A program made the translations under genes and the position numbers. The notes beneath the pieces were generated by a model. The model had not been told where the DNA came from. It made no database searches and saw only the letters and a program-made list of their open reading frames with translations. 16,323 nt of DNA from Porticoccus sp. (GTDB lineage: Bacteria; Pseudomonadota; Gammaproteobacteria; Pseudomonadales; Porticoccaceae): positions 1-16,323 of the forward strand of contig NYXF01000091.1 in NCBI GenBank assembly GCA_002685455.1, in the 5' to 3' direction. Positions 1 through 6,845 of this stretch are shown piece by piece (position 1 is the first letter of the stretch; the number at the start of each line of letters is the position of its first letter).

Positions 1-72
1 CGTAGCTCAGCTGGTTAGAGCACAGCATTCATAATGCTGGGGTCGGTGGTTCAAGTCCACCCGTAGCCACCA
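1..72 (+). tRNA. tRNA-Met (CAT), elongator, 5' truncated by window edge
   Basis: The first five bases of the acceptor stem lie outside the window; the rest folds as a tRNA. The anticodon stem CAGCA (23-27) pairs with TGCTG (35-39) around the loop TTCATAA, giving anticodon CAT at 30-32. The T stem GGTGG (45-49) pairs with CCACC (57-61) around TTCAAGT. The 3' acceptor strand CGTAGCC (62-68) is followed by discriminator A69 and an encoded CCA (70-72). The CGTAGCC acceptor end matches the gammaproteobacterial elongator tRNA-Met; the lysidine-modified tRNA-Ile2, which also has CAT, carries a different acceptor stem in E. coli. Initiator tRNA is unlikely because the three G-C pairs at the base of the anticodon stem are absent. 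Confidence 0.95.
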
Positions 73-306
73 ATTAACTGTCAAATCTATCAAGTCTCTT
101 TTTTGTACTTATTGAAAAATTAAAATTTATTTAAATCTCTTAATTATTTATTGTTCTAAAATAATCATATTCTATATGGATAAATGATCTAAGTTATCAT
201 TAATTTTTTGTTTTATGGGTACTTCTTATGACGTATCATATACTAAAGTGCATATAGCAAATATTTAGTTTTAATTTTCGATGCTTTATCCGTTTCAATT
301 TAAAAA
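73..306. other. AT-rich intergenic spacer after tRNA-Met
   Basis: Very AT-rich spacer between the tRNA and the epimerase gene with no credible ORF. A T-run at 100-106 and a weak hairpin (AATGAT 183-188 / ATCATT 196-201) followed by a T-tract at 204-209 are the only terminator-like signals, and each is too weak for a firm call. TATACT at 239-244 could serve as a -10 box for the downstream gene but has no convincing -35 partner. Confidence 0.4.
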
Positions 307-308
307 AT

Positions 309-312
309 GAGG
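309..312 (+). promoter_or_regulatory. RBS (GAGG) favouring the TTG start of the epimerase
   Basis: TGAGG sits 9 nt before a TTG codon at 322 and overlaps the competing ATG at 307, which itself has no Shine-Dalgarno upstream (only A/T-rich sequence). This supports initiation at TTG 322, which also matches the N-terminal length of the WbpP family. Confidence 0.5.
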
Positions 313-321
313 TTAAAAAAT

Positions 322-1362
322 TTGTCTTCGTATGACAAAAGAAAAAAAGATCTTATAAGAAACCCCAAGAATTGGTTGATTACTGGTGTTGCTGGATTTA
401 TTGGGTCCAGCTTACTGGAGACACTCTTAGATCTCGGTCAAACTGTAATTGGAATTGATAACTTTTCTATCTCTGACGATAGTAACTTATTATCCGTTCA
501 AAATACCGCAGGGCTAAATTGGTCAAACTTTACTTTTTACGAAGGTGACATTAGAAACCTAGATGACTGCCTTAAAGGCTGCAAAAATGCTGATTATGTC
601 CTACACCAAGCAGCTTTAGGCAGTGTACCCCGATCAATCGCAGATCCAGTTTGCACTAATGATTCTAATATAAATGGTTTTTTAAATATGCTTTTGGCAG
701 TAAAAAGTTCAGATGTAAAACGATTTGTTTATGCTGCTTCATCCTCAACTTATGGAGATCACCCAGATCTCCCTAAGACCGAAAAAAGAATAGGGCGACC
801 TCTATCACCTTATGCTATTACAAAATTTGTGAACGAACTTTATGCTGAGGTTTTCAGTAAAATATATGGTATTGAAACTATTGGTCTTAGATATTTTAAT
901 GTTTTTGGACCTCGACAATCTTCAGAGGGAGCCTATTCTGCAGTAATCCCTAAGTGGATAAACTCACTATTATCGGGAAATACTTGTAGTATCAATGGGG
1001 ATGGGACTACATCAAGGGATTTTTGCTATATCGATAATGTCGTTCAGGCTAACATTCTTGCCGCAACTACTACAAATAAGGAATCAATCAACCAAGTTTA
1101 TAACATTGCATACGGTGGTAGCACTACACTAAATGAGTTGTTTGAGCTTCTTGTCCAAAATATTTCTAAGAATAATTTTAAAATCATCAATAAAGAACCA
1201 CATTTCAATAATTTTCGAACTGGAGATGTTCTTCATTCTTTAGCTGATATCACGAAAGCTAAGAGGCTACTTGGATTTAATCCCTCTCATACAGCTAAAG
1301 AAGGTCTCGAAAATACTGTAAATTGGTTTGTTGAACATTCAAACTGCAAGTTGGAGTCATAA
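322..1362 (+). CDS. wbpP: UDP-N-acetylglucosamine C4-epimerase (WbpP/TviC type)
   Basis: Extended short-chain dehydrogenase/reductase family nucleotide-sugar epimerase, predicted to interconvert UDP-GlcNAc and UDP-GalNAc (or their uronic acids) in the cytoplasm for O-antigen or capsule synthesis. Numbering from the ATG at 307, the NAD-binding motif is G27xxG30xxG33 (WLITGVAGFIG), the active-site serine segment is AASSSTYG (143-150) and the catalytic pair is Y169xxxK173. The segments HQAALGSVPRS, RYFNVFGPRQ and TSRDFCYIDN are hallmark WbpP/TviC sequences, which separates it from GalE of sugar catabolism. It is 346 aa from TTG 322, close to the usual size of about 340. TTG 322 is preferred because it has an SD and homology begins right after it; ATG 307 would add five residues. 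The usual partner, a UDP-sugar dehydrogenase (WbpO/TviB), is not in the window. Confidence 0.88.
   Translation: MSSYDKRKKDLIRNPKNWLITGVAGFIGSSLLETLLDLGQTVIGIDNFSISDDSNLLSVQNTAGLNWSNFTFYEGDIRNLDDCLKGCKNADYVLHQAALGSVPRSIADPVCTNDSNINGFLNMLLAVKSSDVKRFVYAASSSTYGDHPDLPKTEKRIGRPLSPYAITKFVNELYAEVFSKIYGIETIGLRYFNVFGPRQSSEGAYSAVIPKWINSLLSGNTCSINGDGTTSRDFCYIDNVVQANILAATTTNKESINQVYNIAYGGSTTLNELFELLVQNISKNNFKIINKEPHFNNFRTGDVLHSLADITKAKRLLGFNPSHTAKEGLENTVNWFVEHSNCKLES
1353..1356 (+). promoter_or_regulatory. RBS (GGAG) setting the GTG start of the aminotransferase
   Basis: GGAG lies inside the last codons of the epimerase gene, 7 nt before GTG 1364. The spacing is near ideal and argues for GTG 1364 over the upstream TTG 1328 and over ATG 1379, which lacks a comparable signal. 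Confidence 0.6.
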
Positions 1363-1363
1363 A

Positions 1364-2650
1364 GTGCATATCGATCAAATGAACTACAGCGAACTTGAGC
1401 ACCATTACAGCTTACTAAATGAAAAACATATTGGCTTTAAGTTAAGTAAGCTTAGTTTAGATCTTACTAGGGGGAAACCTTCCTCAGAACAACTTAATCT
1501 TTCTAATGTTTTAGATGGATCACTGAATGGTAACTATACTTCCATTGAGGGTATTGATACTAGGAACTATGGAAATATAGCTGGTATACCGGGTTTGCGC
1601 TCTCTTGGTGCAGAATTATTGGGTGTTAATGATGATGAAGTTATTGTTGGAGGAAGCAGTAGCTTGAGTCTAATGTATCTTGTTTGTTTATTTGCATGGC
1701 AGTTTGGCTTAAATGGTTCAAACTCTGCATGGCGTAAACAAGATAATATTAAGTTTCTGTGTCCGTCACCAGGTTATGATCGCCACTTTGCAATTTGCGA
1801 AGAATTTGGTATTGAAATGCTAACGGTACCGATAGATGAAAATGGCCCTGAAATGGACCAAGTAGAAATGCTTGTTAAGAACGATCCAACCATTAAGGGT
1901 ATTTGGTGTGTCCCCAAATATTCTAATCCAACTGGTTGTGTTTATAGCGAAGACACCATTCAAAGATTAGCTAAATTAGCTCATATAGCTTCGCCAGAGT
2001 TCAAAATTTTTTATGATAATGCTTATGTTGTTCATGATTTATACGAAAATTCGCCAAAATTGCCTAATATAATGAATTATTGTGGTAAGGAAGATACTAA
2101 CAACAGCGTCCTTCAGTTTTCCTCGACCTCAAAAATAACTTTTGCGGGGTCTGGAGTGTCTTTTCTTGCATCGTCGTTAGAAAATATCAATGCTATCCAA
2201 AAACATTTGGCTGTTTTTTGTATTGGTCAAGATAAAGTAAATCAGTTAAGGCATTTGATCGCCATTAAGGATCTTCGCAGTCTAAAAAAACATATGAAAA
2301 AACATGCTAATTTGTTAAGACCGAAATTTTCTTGTGTGTTAGATCATCTAAAGAAAAATTTTGAGAATTCTGATTTAGCTAAGTGGACTTCTCCAAAAGG
2401 AGGTTATTTCATTTCACTAGACACCCGCCCCGGTTTAGCGAATGAAGTTGTAAGGCTTGCTTTAGAGGCAGGAGTGAAACTGACACCCGCAGGTGCAACG
2501 TATCCTTATGGAGTTGACCCAGACAATAAAAATATCAGAATAGCTCCATCTTATCCCACGCTTGACGAAATAAATGTTGCAATGGAGATTTTTTGTAATT
2601 CAGTGAAATTAGCCTCTATAGAACAGAAATTAAACAAAAAAAATAATTAG
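1364..2650 (+). CDS. PLP-dependent aspartate aminotransferase, AspT/type Ic family
   Basis: Fold-type I, class I aminotransferase of about 428 aa, expected to exchange amino groups between aspartate and 2-oxoglutarate using PLP in the cytosol. From GTG 1364 as residue 1: SNPTG with the PLP-contacting Asn near 188, Asp218 and Tyr221 (FYDNAYVVHD), the Schiff-base Lys257 in SSTSKITFAG, and the substrate-carboxylate Arg in IRIAPSYP near the C-terminus. The segments DLTRGKPS and FLCPSPGYDRHFAI are typical of the actinobacterial AspT-like subgroup rather than E. coli AspC. It starts 1 nt after the epimerase stop (translational coupling likely) and its stop overlaps the stop of the convergent DUF1820 gene by 4 bp. 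Family assignment is firm; the exact amino donor and acceptor are inferred. Confidence 0.85.
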   Translation: MHIDQMNYSELEHHYSLLNEKHIGFKLSKLSLDLTRGKPSSEQLNLSNVLDGSLNGNYTSIEGIDTRNYGNIAGIPGLRSLGAELLGVNDDEVIVGGSSSLSLMYLVCLFAWQFGLNGSNSAWRKQDNIKFLCPSPGYDRHFAICEEFGIEMLTVPIDENGPEMDQVEMLVKNDPTIKGIWCVPKYSNPTGCVYSEDTIQRLAKLAHIASPEFKIFYDNAYVVHDLYENSPKLPNIMNYCGKEDTNNSVLQFSSTSKITFAGSGVSFLASSLENINAIQKHLAVFCIGQDKVNQLRHLIAIKDLRSLKKHMKKHANLLRPKFSCVLDHLKKNFENSDLAKWTSPKGGYFISLDTRPGLANEVVRLALEAGVKLTPAGATYPYGVDPDNKNIRIAPSYPTLDEINVAMEIFCNSVKLASIEQKLNKKNN

Positions 2651-2979
2651 GGTTTTGGTTTAGTTGAAGTGCTAGGGTAAGGGAATTTTGTGACGTTGTC
2701 TCCAGTCTTCATATCTGTTATTTTGCAGACTCCTTCTTTTTCAACCTCATCTATTCGAACAACTGAATGAACCGGAATAAAACTTCGCTTTATCGAACAA
2801 AATTCACTTTTTAATTTTTCCTCAGCTGGGTCAACTATCATTTGACTGCGCTCACCAAAGACGAATTCTTCTACTTCTAAAAATCCCCAAAGATCACTTT
2901 GATAAACTTGTTTCGCATACATTTCGTATACTTCACCCTGATTTAAAAAAATTACTTTATACATTGCAGCTGAAGACAT
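2647..2979 (-). CDS. DUF1820 family protein
   Basis: Small 110-aa soluble protein of the gammaproteobacterial DUF1820 family, function unknown. Recognisable core segments are MYKVIFLNQGEVYE, YQSDLWGFLEVEEFVFGERSQ and PVHSVVRIDEVEKEG, followed by a short Pro/Lys/Thr-rich tail. No signal peptide, membrane segment or metal-binding cluster is seen. The ATG at 2979 is preceded on the minus strand by AGGG about 8 nt upstream, so it is preferred over the internal ATG at 2964, although family members often begin at that MYKV. It is divergent from miaB, an association I recall from other gammaproteobacteria, and convergent with the aminotransferase. Its role cannot be deduced; the conserved neighbourhood suggests a translation-linked or envelope-linked housekeeping job at most. 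Confidence 0.85.
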   Translation of the reverse strand: MSSAAMYKVIFLNQGEVYEMYAKQVYQSDLWGFLEVEEFVFGERSQMIVDPAEEKLKSEFCSIKRSFIPVHSVVRIDEVEKEGVCKITDMKTGDNVTKFPYPSTSTKPKP

Positions 2980-2998
2980 TCTTGTGCCCTAAATTTAG

Positions 2999-3027
2999 TT
3001 TATTAAATTAATAGAAATTTTTATAAT
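2999..3027 (+). promoter_or_regulatory. candidate sigma70-type promoter for the miaB operon
   Basis: A consensus -10 box TATAAT at 3022-3027 lies 17 bp after TTTATT (2999-3004), which matches three of six positions of the -35 consensus. It sits in the divergent DUF1820/miaB gap, the natural place for the operon promoter, and would give a leader of about 110 nt before ATG 3143. The surrounding sequence is so AT-rich that chance matches are expected. Confidence 0.35.
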
Positions 3028-3066
3028 TATATCATGAATTATTAGTTATTTATAAACTCGATTGTC

Positions 3067-3101
3067 AGGAGGATATGCTTTCATTGTCACTCCGACTATA
3101 A
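3067..3101 (+). promoter_or_regulatory. AGGAGG and an 8-codon mini-ORF in the miaB leader
   Basis: AGGAGG (3067-3072), the perfect anti-SD complement, is followed after only 2 nt by ATG 3075, which opens the mini-[11 protein letters not shown] ending at TAA 3099-3101. It is out of frame with miaB and lies about 70 nt upstream of the conserved miaB ATG. The spacing is short for efficient initiation at ATG 3075. In the miaB frame the only codon at suitable SD distance is ATT 3083, a rare start that would add about 20 unconserved residues. It may be a leader peptide, the remnant of an older start, or chance. Confidence 0.3.
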
Positions 3102-3142
3102 TACTAGCACTTCAATTAAATAATCTGAAATTCAAGCTAAAT

Positions 3143-4483
3143 ATGCCAAAGATTACCAATAAAAAACTCCATATAGTTACTCATGGATGTCAAATGAACG
3201 AGTATGATTCTTCTAGGATGCGGGATTTACTTGGAGATAGCCATCAGATGGTGGCAACTGAAAACCCCGAAGAAGCTGACGTTTTGCTCCTAAATACATG
3301 CTCAATTCGTGAAAAAGCGGAGGATAAGGTCTTTCATCAATTAGGGCGGTGGAGAAAATTAAAGGAAAATAACCCTGATTTAATAATTGGTGTTGGTGGT
3401 TGTGTTGCCAGCCAAGAAGGTGAAGCGATCGCCAAACGCGCTCCTTTTGTGGATCTAATTTTTGGGCCACAGACGTTACACCGTTTACCAGAAATGATGG
3501 GGCAAAAAGATACCCGATCAACACCAACCATCGTTGATATAAGTTTTCCTGAGATTGAAAAGTTCGATCGTTTACCTCAGCCGGATGCTGATGGGGTATC
3601 GGCTTTTGTATCCATAATGGAGGGCTGCTCAAAATACTGTACATTCTGCGTAGTACCCTATACAAGAGGAGAGGAAATCAGCCGGCCGGTAATAGATGTT
3701 CTCGCAGAAATAACACACTTATCTCAACAGAAAGTGAGAGAGGTAAATTTGTTAGGGCAAAATGTAAATGCTTACCGAGGACAGATGCCAAACGGAAATA
3801 TCTGTGATCTCGCTGAACTAATCACCTATGTAGCAAGTATTGAGGGGATTGACCGTATACGTTATACAACCTCACATCCTGTTGAGTTTTCAGATAACTT
3901 AATAGAAGTCTATGCTCGAGTTCCTGAGTTAGTTAGCCACCTTCACCTTCCCATTCAAAGTGGGTCAGACCGAATACTGTCTGCAATGAAGAGAGGTCAT
4001 ACAGCAATTGAATATAAATCAAAAATTAGGAAACTACGAAAAATCCGTCCTGATATCTCTATTTCATCTGATTTTATAGTGGGATTTCCAGGAGAAACTG
4101 AGGATGATTTTAAAAAAACAATGGAGCTTATTCATGAGATAGATTTTGATCAAAGTTTCAGTTTTGTATACAGCAAGAGACCGGGAACTCCTGCCTCAGA
4201 ACTATATGACGAGACTTCAGAAGAAACAAAAAAATTAAGACTAAAGTTATTGCAAGATAGAATTAATCAACAAGCCATAGCTATAAGTGAGGGTATGGTT
4301 GGTAAGACTAAAGATATTCTGGTTACTGGAATCTCAAAAAAGGACCCTGGACAACTTCAAGGTCGCACTGAAAATAATCGCGTCGTAAACTTCACCTCAG
4401 GCAACCACGAACTGATAGGTAACTTTGTACCGGTATTGATCACTAGGGCCCTGAAAAATTCCTTGGCTGGAGAAATATCATGA
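3143..4483 (+). CDS. miaB: tRNA-2-methylthio-N6-dimethylallyladenosine synthase MiaB
   Basis: Radical-SAM methylthiotransferase that converts i6A37 to ms2i6A37 in tRNAs reading UNN codons. From ATG 3143 (446 aa): the N-terminal UPF0004 domain carries cluster cysteines C16 ([13 protein letters not shown]), C53 ([16 protein letters not shown]) and C87 ([12 protein letters not shown]). The radical-SAM cluster motif CxxxCxxC is C162, C166 and C169 ([17 protein letters not shown]). A C-terminal TRAM domain contains [11 protein letters not shown]. Alignment to E. coli MiaB from memory begins at [11 protein letters not shown], so ATG 3143 is preferred over TTG 3062, which would add 27 residues with no family counterpart. 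It lacks the extra C-terminal tail of about 30 residues seen in E. coli. First gene of a tight operon; its stop overlaps the phoH start. Confidence 0.95.
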   Translation: MPKITNKKLHIVTHGCQMNEYDSSRMRDLLGDSHQMVATENPEEADVLLLNTCSIREKAEDKVFHQLGRWRKLKENNPDLIIGVGGCVASQEGEAIAKRAPFVDLIFGPQTLHRLPEMMGQKDTRSTPTIVDISFPEIEKFDRLPQPDADGVSAFVSIMEGCSKYCTFCVVPYTRGEEISRPVIDVLAEITHLSQQKVREVNLLGQNVNAYRGQMPNGNICDLAELITYVASIEGIDRIRYTTSHPVEFSDNLIEVYARVPELVSHLHLPIQSGSDRILSAMKRGHTAIEYKSKIRKLRKIRPDISISSDFIVGFPGETEDDFKKTMELIHEIDFDQSFSFVYSKRPGTPASELYDETSEETKKLRLKLLQDRINQQAIAISEGMVGKTKDILVTGISKKDPGQLQGRTENNRVVNFTSGNHELIGNFVPVLITRALKNSLAGEIS

Positions 4484-5493
4484 AGCCTCGATCAGCAGTT
4501 CATTCGATAGTTCTAGAGCCAAACGATACAAAAAAATTAGCCTCACTTTGTGGTAAGTTTGACGAGCATCTGCATCAAATAGAGAAAAGGCTAAATATTG
4601 AAATTCATAATCGTGGTAATATTTTTTCATTTTATGGTGACAGTAATATGGCGCTTGAAGCCGAAAAAGTCCTTACTGCTCTCTATAAAAATTTCACGTT
4701 TAATGACAGTAATTTAACTGCAGATCAAATCCATTTAACTATTGGACAGATAAACAATGGGCTATATATGAATGAATCAAAAAAAGTTAATAATATACCT
4801 GTTAAAATGAAGGATGGTATGCAAAATCGTTCGATAATAAAGACAAAAACCGGAGTAATAAAAACTCTTGGAGCCAATCAGCAAAGTTATATTGAGGCAA
4901 TTCAGAATCATGCTATAAATTTTGGGGAAGGCCCTGCTGGGACTGGCAAGACATATCTTGCTGTAGCATGTGCAGTAGAATCCTTGTTGCAAGATAGAGT
5001 GGAAAGAATTTTATTAGTACGACCTGCTGTAGAGGCTGGCGAAAAACTAGGTTTTCTGCCCGGAGATATCAGTCAAAAGGTGGATCCTTATTTGCGACCG
5101 TTATACGATGCTTTATTTGAAATGCTTGGTATGGGGGCAGTCGAGAAACTGATAGAACGCAATGTCATTGAAGTTGCTCCGCTTGCTTTTATGCGTGGAA
5201 GAACCTTAAAAAACTCATATATCATCCTAGATGAAAGCCAAAATACTACACGTGAGCAAATGAAAATGTTTTTAACTAGAATAGGTTTTAATTCGACAGC
5301 AGTTATCACTGGCGATACCTCTCAAATTGATTTGCCAAATAGGAGTCAATCAGGTCTACTTCATGCTTATGACGTTCTTAAAGATATTGAAGGTATAAGC
5401 TTCTCAAGATTTGTATCTAAAGATACAATCAGACATCCACTAGTAATTAAGATTGTTGATGCGTATGAAACGAACGAAAGAAATTCTTTATAG
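4480..5493 (+). CDS. ybeZ: PhoH-like ATPase (YbeZ)
   Basis: P-loop NTPase of the PhoH family, 337 aa. An N-terminal region of about 110 residues resembles the family's KH-like RNA-binding part. The ATPase core follows, with Walker A GPAGTGKT (151-158), conserved [16 protein letters not shown] (181-196), Walker B YIILDE (247-252) and the helicase-like segment [11 protein letters not shown] (276-285). E. coli YbeZ is linked to the endonuclease YbeY and to ribosome maturation and RNA metabolism; the same order, miaB-ybeZ-ybeY-ybeX-lnt, is kept here. The start ATG overlaps the miaB stop as ATGA, with GGAG-like sequence just upstream, which indicates translational coupling. Confidence 0.93.
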   Translation: MKPRSAVHSIVLEPNDTKKLASLCGKFDEHLHQIEKRLNIEIHNRGNIFSFYGDSNMALEAEKVLTALYKNFTFNDSNLTADQIHLTIGQINNGLYMNESKKVNNIPVKMKDGMQNRSIIKTKTGVIKTLGANQQSYIEAIQNHAINFGEGPAGTGKTYLAVACAVESLLQDRVERILLVRPAVEAGEKLGFLPGDISQKVDPYLRPLYDALFEMLGMGAVEKLIERNVIEVAPLAFMRGRTLKNSYIILDESQNTTREQMKMFLTRIGFNSTAVITGDTSQIDLPNRSQSGLLHAYDVLKDIEGISFSRFVSKDTIRHPLVIKIVDAYETNERNSL

Positions 5494-5518
5494 TGAATAA
5501 AGTTGATTTAATTCTATT

Positions 5519-5965
5519 ATGAAAGTTAATGTCGACATAGAAGATGTCTCAAGTTCTGATAGCGTGCCAGATAAGATATCTTTTCATAGATGGGTATCAG
5601 CTAGCCTATTGAATCGTAAAGATACAGCAGAAATTGCTATTCGGGTGATTGATGAGAATGAAAGCGCACAATTAAACTATAGATTTCGCAAAAAAAATAA
5701 TCCAACAAATGTGCTGTCTTTTCCAGCAGAATTTCCAAAATCCTTGAATTTTCCCCTTATTGGAGACCTCGCAATTTGTGCTCAGGTTGTTGTTCGTGAG
5801 GCAGCTGAACAAAACAAAGAGCTCGATGCTCACTGGGCCCACGTAGTAGTTCATGGTAGTCTTCATCTTATTGGTTTTAATCATGAAAATGACCTAGATG
5901 CTAAAGAAATGGAAGAATTAGAAATAAAAATTTTAAATGATTTATGTTTTCGGTCCCCTTACTAA
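5519..5965 (+). CDS. ybeY: endoribonuclease YbeY (rRNA maturation factor)
   Basis: Single-domain UPF0054 metalloprotein, 148 aa, close to the family's usual 150-155. It acts in the cytoplasm in 16S rRNA 3'-end maturation and ribosome quality control. The zinc site is three histidines H112, H116 and H122 in HGSLHLIGFNH, and the conserved Arg lies in RFRKKNNPTNVLSFP (55-69). The family motif normally reads G-Y-D-H; here it is G-F-N-H, so the residue before the third His is Asn instead of Asp, while all three His ligands remain. It lies 25 nt after ybeZ. No clear SD precedes ATG 5519, so translation may depend on coupling. Confidence 0.93.
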   Translation: MKVNVDIEDVSSSDSVPDKISFHRWVSASLLNRKDTAEIAIRVIDENESAQLNYRFRKKNNPTNVLSFPAEFPKSLNFPLIGDLAICAQVVVREAAEQNKELDAHWAHVVVHGSLHLIGFNHENDLDAKEMEELEIKILNDLCFRSPY

Positions 5966-5990
5966 TAAATACTAGAGATATCAATAACTA

Positions 5991-6830
5991 ATGACAGATG
6001 ATGAAAGAAATTATATGCAAGGAAAAAACTGGCTTGGAAAGTTTGCTGGTATTTTCTCATCAACCCCTAAATCTAAGGAAGACTTCACGGATTTGCTAGC
6101 CTCAGCACGGGCAAATGACATAATTGATAGTGATGCGCTAGAAATGATTGAAGGTGCTTTGAATGTTTGTGATAAACAAGTAAGAGAGATTATGATACCA
6201 CGTTCACAGATGGCAATCATTCCACAGCATCATAATTTAAGTGATATCCTAGAGTTTGTTATAGAAAATTGCCATTCTCGGTATCCTGTACTTGATGAGG
6301 CTGCCGATAATATTACCGGAATTCTCTTAGCAAAAGAGTTACTACCGCTTATTCTTGAAGGTCAAGAGACATTTGATATAAAGACTATAATCCGTCCTGC
6401 TGCAATTGTTCCTGAAAGCAAACGCCTAAATATTCTATTAAAGGAATTTAGAGAGCAAAGATATCATATGGCGATTGTTGTCGATGAATATGGCGGTATT
6501 GCAGGCCTAATAACAATAGAAGATATACTGGAAGAAATTGTAGGAGAAATTCAGGATGAAACAGACGATGCTGAAAAGGAAATGATAACCGCCTCAAGTG
6601 AGGATCATTATTCTGTGAACGCTTTAACAGCTATTGAGGATTTCAACGAATACTTTTCTGTAAAAATTAGTGACGAAGAATTTGATACAATTGGAGGAGT
6701 AATTGTAAATGGATTTGGTCGGATGCCGAAGAAAGGTGAATCAATTAATATAGAAAATTTTATATTTAAAATTTCTGAAGCTAACAGTCGACAAGTTAAG
6801 TTATTAGAAATGCAAATCATATCTAAGTAA
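5991..6830 (+). CDS. corC: CBS-domain protein CorC/YbeX
   Basis: Cytoplasmic 279-aa protein of the CorC/HlyC family. Two CBS domains are visible, at about 66-125 (REIMIPRSQMAIIP, SRYPVLDE, GILLAKELL) and 132-188 (AIVPESKRLNILL, AIVVDEYGGIAGLITIEDILEE), followed by a CorC_HlyC transporter-associated domain at about 205-278 (FDTIGGVIVNGFGRMPKKGE). There is no DUF21 membrane domain, as expected for YbeX-type rather than YfjD/TlyC-type members. It has been linked to Mg2+/Co2+ efflux through CorA and, by operon context with ybeZ/ybeY and lnt, to ribosome and envelope homeostasis; the biochemical activity is not settled. Adenine-nucleotide binding by the CBS pair is likely by family. Confidence 0.92.
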   Translation: MTDDERNYMQGKNWLGKFAGIFSSTPKSKEDFTDLLASARANDIIDSDALEMIEGALNVCDKQVREIMIPRSQMAIIPQHHNLSDILEFVIENCHSRYPVLDEAADNITGILLAKELLPLILEGQETFDIKTIIRPAAIVPESKRLNILLKEFREQRYHMAIVVDEYGGIAGLITIEDILEEIVGEIQDETDDAEKEMITASSEDHYSVNALTAIEDFNEYFSVKISDEEFDTIGGVIVNGFGRMPKKGESINIENFIFKISEANSRQVKLLEMQIISK

Positions 6831-6845
6831 GCTGCATCGATACTT

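Noticed and set aside
62..72. Search for a second copy of the tRNA 3' end as an attachment-site repeat
   Set aside because: No repeat of the T-arm/acceptor sequence was seen elsewhere in the window, so no island boundary can be claimed from this sequence alone.
183..209. AATGAT/ATCATT hairpin followed by a T-tract, as a terminator after tRNA-Met
   Set aside because: The stem is 6 bp with a single G-C pair and lies more than 100 nt from the tRNA, too weak to call a terminator.
3062..3142. N-terminal extension of MiaB from TTG 3062
   Set aside because: The 27 extra residues have no counterpart in the family, homology starts at ATG 3143, and the AGGAGG lies downstream of that TTG.
3213..3665. 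150-aa minus-strand ORF within miaB
   Set aside because: It is the antisense of strongly conserved MiaB sequence including the radical-SAM motif; no recognisable domain and no promoter or RBS context.
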